Origin: a virus
Strand: one strand, 5' to 3'
IMG/VR virus record: IMGVR_UViG_3300027736_000079
Span: 1-44,466 of that record
DNA: 44,466 nt
Shown here: piece by piece, positions 15,536-22,741 of the stretch
How the letters are laid out: each line of letters begins with the position of its first letter
Position numbering within the stretch: position 1 is the first letter of the stretch
Made by a program: the position numbers and the translations under genes
Notes under the pieces: model-generated
Database searches by the model: none
The model's input: the letters and a program-made list of their open reading frames with translations, nothing else
What the model was told of the DNA's origin: nothing

Positions 15536-15550
15536 AAATAAAACTGCCCT

Positions 15551-15916
15551 ATGGCCACACAAATCATCCCGAAAAAATCCTCCGTCCTTGGCAAGATCCC
15601 ACTCACTGGCGATCTCGCCGTCGGAGAACTAGTGCAAAACCTCGCCGATCATTGCCTCTACTCAAAAGACGCAAGCGGTAATGTCTTCCGCATCGGCACT
15701 CGTCCGGTGCCCGATAAAGTCGAAGTATTCGACATCATCGGAGCCAACCTTTTCTACGGCAAACTCGCCTACGCCGACTTCCCAAACAGCGGCAGCATCT
15801 ACGACTCGGCCCTCTGGGACGTCTCCCGCACCACCACCGACGCCGCCGGCAACGTCACCGCCGAAGCCAGCGCCACCGGAGCGTGGTCGAACAAAACCAA
15901 TCTCCAATTTTCCTAA
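15551..15916 (+). CDS. Short fibre protein
   Basis: A 121-residue protein with a fibre N-terminal motif (LAVGELVQNLADHCLYSKDA), related in form to that of the 14,583 gene. Its C-terminal module is shared with the 13,108 gene (SRTTTDAAGNVTAEASATG). It thus looks like two fibre end-modules joined without a shaft. It may be a fibre tip or an alternative short fibre. No Shine-Dalgarno sequence is seen. Confidence 0.6.
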   Translation: MATQIIPKKSSVLGKIPLTGDLAVGELVQNLADHCLYSKDASGNVFRIGTRPVPDKVEVFDIIGANLFYGKLAYADFPNSGSIYDSALWDVSRTTTDAAGNVTAEASATGAWSNKTNLQFS

Positions 15917-15936
15917 CCTAAAAAAATCCAAACACC

Positions 15937-16218
15937 ATGAACGCTACAAACCCACTCCAAATCGACGGCAAAACCTACGACCGCTACGCCATGACGTTGG
16001 CCGTCTCTGGACGCTACGCAGCTCCAGACCAACCGGACGCCTCGGTTGTCCTCACCCTCACGCCCATCCGTTTTGAGGGTGACAATTGCATTGCCGCGCA
16101 GGATCACGGCCGCACTATTTTATTTGGTTCACTGGTCTCGGCGGACGATGCCGAGCGCCTCGCTGTCAGCGAGGTGCAAGCCGCACTCCAAAAATTTATC
16201 AACCTGAAAGGACTCTAA
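15937..16218 (+). CDS. Hypothetical small protein in fibre cluster
   Basis: The product has 93 residues with strand-rich first and middle parts (LAVSGRYAAP, VVLTLTPIRF) and a helical C-terminus (SEVQAALQKFINL). No family is recognised. It sits between a short fibre gene and a large beta-helix protein, four bases before the next start, and has an A-rich leader. A structural or fibre-chaperone role is possible from position only. Confidence 0.55.
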   Translation: MNATNPLQIDGKTYDRYAMTLAVSGRYAAPDQPDASVVLTLTPIRFEGDNCIAAQDHGRTILFGSLVSADDAERLAVSEVQAALQKFINLKGL

Positions 16219-16222
16219 TTTT

Positions 16223-18595
16223 ATGGCCGTCATAAAAGCAGCCGCAAGCGGGAACTGGAGCGCGACAGGGACTTGGACAGGCGGCGTAGTGCCAACGCTC
16301 AACGATACGGTCTACGCCAATAGCTTCACGGTCGCACTCGACCAATCCATCGACCTTACAGGCTCGACCGTGGACACAAGCGGATCGTTTATCCCAGGCC
16401 AAATTTACATGGTCGTATCTCTGGGCACGACGAACTTTGCATTGACGGCAAACTGCATTGCACCTGGCACAAATGCAGGAACCCCGGTTGCGATCACCTC
16501 GGCAGTCGGTCAGATTTTTCAAGCGGTCAACGCTGGAACTGCGACCACCGGAACCGCTCGCAGAATGGGTGCGTTGTTGAACTACGTGAATACGCCGCTC
16601 ACGATTGCGACAGGCGGGAGCTTCACGCTGGCGGCAAATTACAACATCACCGGTGCATACATACAGGCAGGCTCCGCGAACTGCTTGACGGTCTCCGCCG
16701 CCGCAAGCTCAACGCTCGCAGGATGCCGTGCGACAGGATCGGCATTTACTCTCTCAACTCGCGCAATCGCATTTTCATCCAGTGGCACGCTTACGCTTAA
16801 CGGAATCGTCGCCATCGGCGGCAGGGTTACAGGGACAACGGCTGCGGACGGAGCGCACGCTATCGAATCCACTTCAGCGGCAGGCACGATTGCATTTACA
16901 AATGCCAGCACGCTCACAGGTGGAAGCGGCGGCTTCGCATTTGGTATCAATAATAACAGCACAGGAGTGGTCACCGTCACATCTGGTACGTTAACAGGAG
17001 GGGCTGCATTTTCTTACAGCCTAAACAACAACAGCACAGGCACGGTCACCATAACCTCCAGCTCTGTGACTGGTGGAAGCGTCACCAACGGAATCTGTCT
17101 CAATAACGCCAGCACAGGTACGATCACCATCACCTCCAGCACGATCATGGGTGGAACCACCCAAGCCACAGGCATTACCAACGCGAGCACAGGAACGATC
17201 ACCGTTACATCAAGCACGGTTACAGGTGGGAGCAGCACCAACGCATTCGGACTCAACAACGCCAGCACAGGCACAATCACCGCCACCTCGACCACGCTAA
17301 CAGGCGGGAGCGGCACAACCGCCGCAGGACTCAACAATGCCAGCACAGGAACTATTGTCTCGACAGGCGACATCACCGCGACCAACTCGGCAAATGGATT
17401 GGTATCGTCAAGCACAGCCGCCAGCGTCAAGGTGAGCGGCTCGCTCATAAGCAGCGCAAACGGCACAGCCGCCGTCTACGCCATCAAATTCTTAATCGAT
17501 CCCACGCCGACAACTGCAACGGTGCGATTTGCAAAAAACGGATCGTCGACCTACAGTGACTTTTTTACCGCCGACAACTCGCTCGGACAAGCGTCCGTCG
17601 CCGATGTCCGCAGCGGCACGGTTTACGCCAGCGGAAATCTGACAGGCACATGTGCAGTCCCAGCCGCAGGGTCAGTTAGTCTGGGAGTCCCCGTAGGGGA
17701 CGGCACCGGCACAGCAGTCCTAACCGCCGCCGCGATCCGCACCGAGTTATCCGTGGAGCTGGCCCGAATCGACGCCGCCGTATCCAGCCGCCTCGCGCCA
17801 AGCGGGACGCTGGCAACCGTCACGACATTGACCAACGCGCCGACCGTCCCGACCGCCGCCGCCATCGCCACACAAGTTCGCACGGAGCTTGCCACCGAAC
17901 TTGCGCGAGTGGACGTAGCGACAAGCACGCGCCTCGCTACCAGCGCCTACACGGCTCCGAGCGCAGCGCCAACGGCAGCGCAGAATGCTTCCGCAGTTCG
18001 CACAGAACTAGGGACCGAACTGTCACGCATAGACGCAACGACCTCCAGCCGCCTCGCAAGCTCGGCATACAGCGCCGCACCGACAACCGCGCAGATCGCC
18101 ACAGCGGTCGAAGGATCGCTCTTGAACGAAGCAGACGGGCAAGCCGTCCTTAACGCAATCGTCGGCGCAATCGGCAACACCAACCTCAGCGAAGTCTCCC
18201 TCGTCGCCGCAGTCCGTGCCGACCTCGAGCGCGTCGGCGGAAAAATCGACTCCATCCCGACAACCGCCGCACCGACAGCAGCCGCAAACGCGACCGCAGT
18301 GTGGAGCGCAGCCACCAAACAAATCACAGGCGGCACCGTGGACACATTGACCAACGCGCCGACCGTCCCGACCGCCGCCGCCATCGCCACACAAGTTCGC
18401 ACGGAGCTTGCCACCGAACTTGCGCGAGTGGACGTAGCGACAAGCACACGCCTCGCGTCCTCGGGCTACACAGCGCCAAGCAATTCGGACATCACGGCCA
18501 TCAAAGCCAAGACCGATTTGTTGAACACGGACCGCCTTGCAAACGTGGCCACGACGGCCATCGTCGGCAACCTCATCGCCCAGGCTAATTCCTAA
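16223..18595 (+). CDS. Large beta-solenoid tail spike-like protein
   Basis: A 790-residue Thr/Ser/Gly/Asn-rich protein. It opens with a tail-surface motif (SGNWSATGTWTGG). From about residue 243 it has six repeats of 25 or 26 residues built on NNASTGTITITSS and TGG turns, as expected for a right-handed beta-helix. The C-terminal third is helical and Ala-rich, and contains two near-identical copies of a segment with TNAPTVPTAAAIATQVR (DNA about 17,825-17,937 and 18,344-18,456). A receptor-binding or depolymerising spike is likely, but no catalytic residues can be assigned. Confidence 0.7.
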   Translation: MAVIKAAASGNWSATGTWTGGVVPTLNDTVYANSFTVALDQSIDLTGSTVDTSGSFIPGQIYMVVSLGTTNFALTANCIAPGTNAGTPVAITSAVGQIFQAVNAGTATTGTARRMGALLNYVNTPLTIATGGSFTLAANYNITGAYIQAGSANCLTVSAAASSTLAGCRATGSAFTLSTRAIAFSSSGTLTLNGIVAIGGRVTGTTAADGAHAIESTSAAGTIAFTNASTLTGGSGGFAFGINNNSTGVVTVTSGTLTGGAAFSYSLNNNSTGTVTITSSSVTGGSVTNGICLNNASTGTITITSSTIMGGTTQATGITNASTGTITVTSSTVTGGSSTNAFGLNNASTGTITATSTTLTGGSGTTAAGLNNASTGTIVSTGDITATNSANGLVSSSTAASVKVSGSLISSANGTAAVYAIKFLIDPTPTTATVRFAKNGSSTYSDFFTADNSLGQASVADVRSGTVYASGNLTGTCAVPAAGSVSLGVPVGDGTGTAVLTAAAIRTELSVELARIDAAVSSRLAPSGTLATVTTLTNAPTVPTAAAIATQVRTELATELARVDVATSTRLATSAYTAPSAAPTAAQNASAVRTELGTELSRIDATTSSRLASSAYSAAPTTAQIATAVEGSLLNEADGQAVLNAIVGAIGNTNLSEVSLVAAVRADLERVGGKIDSIPTTAAPTAAANATAVWSAATKQITGGTVDTLTNAPTVPTAAAIATQVRTELATELARVDVATSTRLASSGYTAPSNSDITAIKAKTDLLNTDRLANVATTAIVGNLIAQANS

Positions 18596-18871
18596 ATGCA
18601 AAAGGAAATCCTCGAGCTAACGAACTACGCCAGCGGTCAATCCGACCGCTGGCTCTTCGTCTGCCTCCTCGTCATCGGCCTCGCCGCCGTCTTCACCCTA
18701 TTCCGGTACTTCACCGGACGCCTCGACGTCCTCCAGACCCGAATGGACAAACAGACAGCGGAGTTTGTGGAGCACTTGAAAACAGCCAACTCCGAAATGC
18801 TATCCGTCATCGCCAGCGCCAGATCCGTCATCGAGCGCGTGGAGCGCAAACTTGACACGCGGCCCCAATAG
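18596..18871 (+). CDS. Membrane-anchored coiled-coil lysis protein, possible i-spanin
   Basis: The 91-residue product has one membrane segment near residues 18-40 (WLFVCLLVIGLAAVFTLF), then an amphipathic coiled coil to the C-terminus. The start directly follows the previous stop (TAAATG). In a cassette with a holin, a lipoprotein and a peptidase, this is the form expected of an inner-membrane spanin subunit (Rz type). A holin-accessory function is the alternative. Confidence 0.5.
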   Translation: MQKEILELTNYASGQSDRWLFVCLLVIGLAAVFTLFRYFTGRLDVLQTRMDKQTAEFVEHLKTANSEMLSVIASARSVIERVERKLDTRPQ

Positions 18872-18873
18872 TT

Positions 18874-19047
18874 ATGTTCATCCTAGTTAAAATCATTGAT
18901 TCGCTGTCACAGAACTCAACCTGGCGTGGTTTAATTTTGCTGGCCACTGCGGCAGGCGTGAACCTCGAGCCTGAGCTGCAAAACCAAATTGTTGCCGCAG
19001 GCCTTGGCCTTGTCGGCGTCATCAACATTCTCCGCAAAGGAAAATGA
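18874..19047 (+). CDS. Holin
   Basis: This 57-residue protein starts with ATG at 18,874, two bases after the previous stop. Two hydrophobic segments, around TWRGLILLATAAGVNL and QIVAAGLGLVGVINIL, are separated by a short polar turn with PEL, and the end is basic (RKGK). This pattern matches small phage holins with the STWRG...TAAGV motif. Holins form membrane holes that release the endolysin. The stop overlaps the next ATG (ATGA). Confidence 0.75.
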   Translation: MFILVKIIDSLSQNSTWRGLILLATAAGVNLEPELQNQIVAAGLGLVGVINILRKGK

Positions 19048-19292
19048 ACGCCCGCCGGATCGCGCTGTTGATGGTCCTCCTGTCATTTGTATTCCTCGGC
19101 ATGGCATTCCTGACCAGTTGCGTCAACGTGCCCATCCCGCCATTCGGTGAGCGCGTGGGCGAGCTCGGAAACCTCCAACTCGCACTCTCGGCAAAATACA
19201 TTCCTAACACGCCGCCAGAATCCCCAGGCGAAACCAGCCATGCATTCGCGTGGTCAAAATACGGCGAAGCCAAATTACTAAAAGACAAATGA
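19044..19292 (+). CDS. Lipoprotein, probable outer-membrane spanin (Rz1-like)
   Basis: An 82-residue protein with a basic start (MNARR), a hydrophobic signal (LLMVLLSFVFLGMAFL) and the lipobox LTSC with Cys26 as the lipidated residue. The mature part is short and proline-containing (VPIPPFGE), as in o-spanins. It is coupled to both neighbours by ATGA overlaps inside the lysis cassette. It would act with an inner-membrane partner to fuse or disrupt the outer membrane, implying a Gram-negative host. Confidence 0.7.
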   Translation: MNARRIALLMVLLSFVFLGMAFLTSCVNVPIPPFGERVGELGNLQLALSAKYIPNTPPESPGETSHAFAWSKYGEAKLLKDK

Positions 19293-19768
19293 GCCTCGAC
19301 GAACGCAGCGAGCGCAACCTTTCCACCCTCCACCCGGATCTCTACGCCCGCGCCGCCTCCTTTATCCTTGCGGCCAAAAAGCTCGCCGCCCCGCTCAACC
19401 TCGACGTCAAATGCATCTGTGGCCTACGCACATGGGCCGAGCAGGACGCCCTCTACGCCAAAGGCCGCACCACGCCGGGCCCTAGGGTCAGCAACGCCGC
19501 CGGTGGCGCCTCCATGCATAACTACTCGCTGGCCCTCGATATCGCCGTATTTTCCAAAGACGGCAATACCTACCACGGCGACCACACATTCTACCGCGAA
19601 CTCGGACCCCTCGGCGAATCCCTTGGCTTCGAGTGGGGCGGTCGCTGGAAATTCTGCGACGAGCCCCACTACCAACTCCGACCGAAGTGGGCGACCGGCA
19701 TGACCGAGCGCGACATGCTCGCCACCCTCCGCTCCCGCGTCTCCAAAAAAATCGACGTTCTGGCGTAG
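19289..19768 (+). CDS. Endolysin, M15 peptidase (L-Ala-D-Glu/D-Ala-D-Ala type)
   Basis: This 159-residue protein has zinc peptidase family M15 motifs: SMHNYSLALDI (His77 and Asp84) and EWGGRWKFCDEPHYQL (Glu115, Asp124, His127). It would cut peptide stems of the cell wall. There is no signal peptide, so export depends on the holin. It is the last gene of phage A; the first integrase arm-type repeat begins within about 15 bases of its stop. Confidence 0.88.
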   Translation: MSLDERSERNLSTLHPDLYARAASFILAAKKLAAPLNLDVKCICGLRTWAEQDALYAKGRTTPGPRVSNAAGGASMHNYSLALDIAVFSKDGNTYHGDHTFYRELGPLGESLGFEWGGRWKFCDEPHYQLRPKWATGMTERDMLATLRSRVSKKIDVLA

Positions 19769-19781
19769 AAACGGGCACCAA

Positions 19782-19790
19782 CGGGTAACA
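19782..19790 (+). repeat. Arm-type repeat CGGGTAACA, left of the att core
   Basis: One exact copy of CGGGTAACA lies about 40 bases left of the tRNA-derived core, with a weaker copy CGGGCACCA directly before it (19,772-19,780). Three further exact copies lie right of the core. Repeats on both sides of the core are the normal layout of integrase arm sites. Confidence 0.55.
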
Positions 19791-19828
19791 GCTTTACAAG
19801 TTCATGATTCACAACGCCTCAAAATAGA

Positions 19829-19882
19829 CTTAAAATCCCTTATTCCGAAAGGGGTGTGCGGGTTCGAGTCCCGCCGCCGGCA
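19829..19882 (+). other. Attachment site: 3' half of tRNA-Leu(UAA)
   Basis: The sequence runs from the anticodon loop (CTTAAAA, anticodon TAA) through a variable arm and the T arm (GCGGG-TTCGAGT-CCCGC, 19,858-19,874) to the acceptor strand CGCCGGC and discriminator A at 19,882. The 5' half is missing: the bases before it (AAAATAGA) do not pair with TCCCT to complete the anticodon stem. This is the mark of an integrase core that duplicates a tRNA 3' end. The orientation, with the tRNA end facing int, fits an att junction between two prophages or the attP of a free phage. Confidence 0.8.
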
Positions 19883-19990
19883 CTGGCTGAGATTGCTTCT
19901 TTAGCCCTATTCATGCGGTTCTGCGGGGTTTTGTTGTCCCCACATCGCGCAACTTCTAGGCACTTGTCAAAGCGTTTTATCTTGAGAAAA

Positions 19991-20020
19991 CGGGTAACAC
20001 GGGTAACAGTTCGGGTAACA
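19991..20020 (+). repeat. Three CGGGTAACA repeats before integrase
   Basis: Exact copies lie at 19,991-19,999, 20,000-20,008 and 20,012-20,020, ending one base before the integrase ATG. They are probably arm-type integrase sites. Because they cover the translation start region, integrase binding could also limit its own expression. Confidence 0.6.
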
Positions 20021-20021
20021 C

Positions 20022-21047
20022 ATGAAACCCCGCTACTTTGTTACGCCGCACACATCTCGACCCGGCACTTGGAAGCTCGAAATACCAGCCTCTGTTTCTG
20101 GTCGTCGAATAAAAAGATTTTTTAAAACGGAGGCAGAGGCATGGGCTCAGGGGCCTGCGCTTTTGGAGGCCCTGCAAAAAACAGGCACAGACGGCCTCCG
20201 GGACAAAGATCAGGGAGGGCTTTCTATGCGCGGCGCAATCCGTGATTACATTGCAACGAAATCCAAATCTTCGCAGGACCACAAAGACAAGATCGAGCGG
20301 GTGTGCGCTCGATTGCTGGAGGAGTTTGGAGGATCGGTGGCGAATGTGACGCCGCTGAAGGCTGGCCGATGGTTTGATGCCATCGAGGGATCACCGACTA
20401 CACGGGCGGGCTGGCACCGCTACGCCAGCGGATTTTTCGCCTGGTGCGTGGATATGGAATTGATCGACAGAAACCCTTTGCGGCGGATCAAGCCGCCAAA
20501 AGCGGAGCCGAAGCGATCGCTGGTCACAGCGTCCGAAATGGTGACGATTCTGGCCGAGGAAATGAGCGACGAGCTCAGAGCGTGGTTTCTCCTCGGTGGC
20601 TTTGCGGGGCTGAGGTCTATCGAGGTGCGGCGGATGCGTTGGGAAGACGTGGACGCGGCAAGAGGAGAGATCGAAATCCGTCGCGAGGTCTCCAAACAAT
20701 CCACGGGCCTCCCCGAGCGAATCGTGGATTTCACGGAGCCGCTGACGAAGCGGGCGGCTTTCTTTCTGGATGACAAAAAAAAGGGGCTGATCTTGCCTCC
20801 GGCATCACTCCGCATTTACCAAGAGCGGCAGGGGCTCATTGTGAGGCTCCACGAATTAGGAAAACTCCCATGGTCAAAATTCCCTGAGAACGCTTTGCGG
20901 CACTCCTACGCAACCTATCATTTGGGGCGCTGTCAGGATGCCGGAAAGACGGCGCACCAGCTGGGACACTCATCCACGGCGATGGTTAAACGGGTCTATG
21001 CCGTGCCTTCGAGGCGGGCGGATTGGCGGGCGTGGTGGGCTGTTTAA
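20022..21047 (+). CDS. int: Tyrosine recombinase integrase, phage B
   Basis: A 341-residue site-specific recombinase. The N-terminal part (to about 65) would bind arm sites, the region 70-155 is a core-binding helical domain, and the rest is catalytic: Arg198 in GLRSIEV, Lys225, Arg293 in NALRHSYATYH, His316 in LGHSS and nucleophile Tyr326 in VKRVYAVP. The usual first His of the HxxR motif is Asn290, a known variation. The gene lies right beside the tRNA-derived att site, as expected. No Shine-Dalgarno sequence precedes the ATG. Confidence 0.92.
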   Translation: MKPRYFVTPHTSRPGTWKLEIPASVSGRRIKRFFKTEAEAWAQGPALLEALQKTGTDGLRDKDQGGLSMRGAIRDYIATKSKSSQDHKDKIERVCARLLEEFGGSVANVTPLKAGRWFDAIEGSPTTRAGWHRYASGFFAWCVDMELIDRNPLRRIKPPKAEPKRSLVTASEMVTILAEEMSDELRAWFLLGGFAGLRSIEVRRMRWEDVDAARGEIEIRREVSKQSTGLPERIVDFTEPLTKRAAFFLDDKKKGLILPPASLRIYQERQGLIVRLHELGKLPWSKFPENALRHSYATYHLGRCQDAGKTAHQLGHSSTAMVKRVYAVPSRRADWRAWWAV

Positions 21048-21125
21048 AAAATCAGCCCCCCTCTTTGTCTGGGTAAGTCTCTTGATGCAAAAAGTCTTCG
21101 CTTGTGGTTAGGTCGATTATATTGC

Positions 21126-21425
21126 CTAGCCAGCCTTCCGGGAGGTCTTCTTCTTGCGAGTTTCTTGCCCAGTATCTGAACTCTCGGAGGCTGGACTGAT
21201 CACCGCACCAACAACCGTTTGGGCTTTTCCCTCTTCGAGATCTTTAAATAGTAACCGCCAAGCTTGGCGGATACATGTTCTGATAGCTTGTGACGGAGTC
21301 ATATCTGACCCACGAACTTTCATTTCATAAGCTATAATGCGAGCAATAATATCTCGGCACTCAGGGTCTAAAGCGACCCCGGGCTTTGATACTTTTTCCG
21401 CATCTGTTTTTTTCGGACGACCCAT
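21126..21425 (-). CDS. DNA-binding regulator candidate, only minus-strand gene
   Basis: This 99-residue basic protein starts MGRPKKTDAEK, an AT-hook-like arm, and has a helical middle with SQAIRTCIRQAW. It ends in a basic tail (TRKKKTSRKAG). It is transcribed against the rest and faces a control region with repeated GTGCACC sites, so it may be the phage repressor or another lysogeny regulator. A GTG start at 21,443 would add six residues; the ATG before GRPKK is preferred. No exact family can be named. Confidence 0.6.
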   Translation of the reverse strand: MGRPKKTDAEKVSKPGVALDPECRDIIARIIAYEMKVRGSDMTPSQAIRTCIRQAWRLLFKDLEEGKAQTVVGAVISPASESSDTGQETRKKKTSRKAG

Positions 21426-21447
21426 GATTTTGAAACTAAACACAGAA

Positions 21448-21607
21448 GGTGCACCAGTGCAACCGATATTTTTTCAGTGCATTTGAAAATAAATATGACC
21501 CGGCAACGCTAGTGTTCATGCGGATGTCAATAAAAAACTTCATGGCAGGAAAACACCCCATTGACTTTTTTTATTGATATTAGTGCACCAATACAAAAAA
21601 GTGCACC
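21448..21607. promoter_or_regulatory. Divergent control region with AGTGCA/GTGCACC operators
   Basis: Between the two divergent regulators, GTGCACC occurs at 21,449-21,455 (inside the palindrome GGTGCACC), 21,583-21,589 and 21,601-21,607, and AGTGCA also at 21,456 and 21,476. The sites form two groups, one near each gene start, with spacings of 18-20 bp within a group. This is the layout of a repressor-controlled switch. A TTGACT box lies at 21,561; no convincing -10 box could be placed. Confidence 0.55.
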
Positions 21608-21609
21608 GC

Positions 21610-21771
21610 ATGACAGCAGCAAACAGAAAACAAGGCGCGTGCTTCCCAGCCGAACTCTGGGAGGAAATCAAACGCAAGGCAGACACTGACAATATCACGC
21701 CAAGCAAAGTGATCGTCCAAGCCGTGCGTGAAATGGTGGAACGTAAAAACAAAAGGAGGGCCTCGAAATGA
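21610..21771 (+). CDS. Ribbon-helix-helix (CopG/Arc-type) regulator
   Basis: The 53-residue product matches the small RHH plan: a strand region (GACFPAELWEEIKRKAD) followed by two helices with TPSKVIVQAVREMVERK. The start is the ATG directly after the last GTGCACC operator. It probably binds those sites. Its stop overlaps the next ATG, so it is the first gene of the rightward early operon. Confidence 0.7.
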   Translation: MTAANRKQGACFPAELWEEIKRKADTDNITPSKVIVQAVREMVERKNKRRASK

Positions 21772-21971
21772 AAGGAACGCTCTCAGTCAAGCAAGCCGCC
21801 GAGGTGACCGGCGCGCACCCCGAGACAATCCTGCGCCACATTCGGCGAGGTACATTTTCCGCCTGCAAGCCACTTTCAAACCGAGGTGGTTGGATGATCT
21901 TTGAAGCGCCTTTTCGCCAGTGGATCTCCGACCAGATCGGCGCGACCTCAAACAGGAGACCCTCGAAATGA
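21768..21971 (+). CDS. HTH protein, excisionase/MerR-like DNA binding
   Basis: A 67-residue protein with LSVKQAAEVTGAHPETILRH followed by IRRGTF and a Trp-containing strand (GGWMIFEAPF), the winged helix-turn-helix form of phage excisionases and small HTH_17 regulators. Near the integrase this would suit an excisionase (directionality factor), though a transcription role is equally possible. It is coupled on both sides by 4-base overlaps. Confidence 0.65.
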   Translation: MKGTLSVKQAAEVTGAHPETILRHIRRGTFSACKPLSNRGGWMIFEAPFRQWISDQIGATSNRRPSK

Positions 21972-22087
21972 TCGACCTTAACGACCCCGCCGCCGTCTGC
22001 CGCTCCCTCGGCTATTTCCTTGATTTCCTCGTCATGTTTGTGCCGCCGGTGGCGCTCGCATTTACAGCCTGGAGGATCGCCCGATGA
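21968..22087 (+). CDS. Small membrane protein, 39 residues
   Basis: ATG at 21,968 overlaps the previous stop and the TGA at 22,085-22,087 overlaps the next start, so it fits the operon precisely. The peptide has an acidic start (MIDLNDPAAV) and one membrane segment with VMFVPPVALAFTAW, ending in basic residues. The function is unknown. Confidence 0.55.
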   Translation: MIDLNDPAAVCRSLGYFLDFLVMFVPPVALAFTAWRIAR

Positions 22088-22281
22088 GCGTCACGATTAC
22101 TTGGAATCCGGCAGCGACTCCACCGGACGCAGATCAGACCGTTCTCATGCACCACGGAGACGGCCAAGTCGAAACCGGATTCATTGACGAGAGCGGATGG
22201 CGATTCTGCTGCGGAGCATCGGTCAATGTTCCCGTCATGCACTGGGCCGAGTTTCCACTCCCGCCGGAGGACGGACTATGA
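22084..22281 (+). CDS. DUF551-like small protein
   Basis: A 65-residue protein with TWNPAATPPDADQTVLM at the start, a central Gly/Trp strand (ESGWRF) and VMHWAEFPLPPEDG at the end. This is the layout of DUF551 proteins, which are common in phage early regions and end in a HWxPLPxPP-type motif. The function of the family is not known. Overlaps with both neighbours confirm the start. Confidence 0.65.
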   Translation: MSVTITWNPAATPPDADQTVLMHHGDGQVETGFIDESGWRFCCGASVNVPVMHWAEFPLPPEDGL

Positions 22282-22574
22282 GCGAACCAGACGACCACGC
22301 TTCCGACTATGAGGCGGAACGACACGATGCCAGATGCCAAATGCGGGACGTAGACCAAGGCGTCTGCACGCAAAACTGGAGCGAGATCGAGGCCAACCGC
22401 GACCGCGCCGAAGCCCTGCCTGAGACCGACTGGACCACCGAGACACCGGAGACCGAGGCCGCCGTCAAGGCGTCCGGATCCACCTTCGGCATCCCGCTCC
22501 GCGAGACCAGCCGGCGCCTGGAGCGCCAGCGTGATGCTCTTTACGCGCTCCTCAACCGGAGGGCCGGACAATGA
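22278..22574 (+). CDS. Hypothetical acidic early protein
   Basis: This 98-residue protein starts at the ATG overlapping the previous stop. It is very acidic in the first two thirds (MSEPDDHASDYEAERHD) and ends in a basic amphipathic helix (RRLERQRDALYALLNRR). No family is recognised. It belongs to the run of small coupled early genes upstream of the recombination genes. Confidence 0.55.
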   Translation: MSEPDDHASDYEAERHDARCQMRDVDQGVCTQNWSEIEANRDRAEALPETDWTTETPETEAAVKASGSTFGIPLRETSRRLERQRDALYALLNRRAGQ

Positions 22575-22741
22575 GCGACACGACCGGAATCATCGGCGCC
22601 GGCTTAATCCTCATGTCACTCTACACCACCTTCCAACTCGGCATTGAGTGCGAGCGCGAGCGAATCCGCCGCGAACGCCGCCGCCGCTTTGATGAAGACC
22701 AGGACAACCACGACTCGGCCAACCACGACGACTTTGACTGA
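22571..22741 (+). CDS. Small membrane protein with charged tail, 56 residues
   Basis: The ATG overlaps the previous TGA. One N-terminal hydrophobic segment (IIGAGLILMSLYTTFQLGI) is followed by a strongly charged part (ERERIRRERRRRF, then Asp/Asn/His-rich). The form fits an inner-membrane anchor with a cytoplasmic tail. The function is unknown. Confidence 0.5.
   Translation: MSDTTGIIGAGLILMSLYTTFQLGIECERERIRRERRRRFDEDQDNHDSANHDDFD

Noticed and set aside
19829-19882. A functional tRNA gene
   Set aside because: Only the half from the anticodon loop onward is present; the upstream bases do not complete the anticodon stem, and no D arm or 5' acceptor strand is found.
20444-20773. Open frame of 109 codons inside the integrase gene
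   Set aside because: Different-frame shadow of the integrase with no own start signal or domain.
21561-21609. A sigma-70 promoter at TTGACT for the early operon
   Set aside because: No AT-rich -10 box lies 16-18 bp downstream; that distance falls on the GTGCACC operator. It is kept as part of the control region only.
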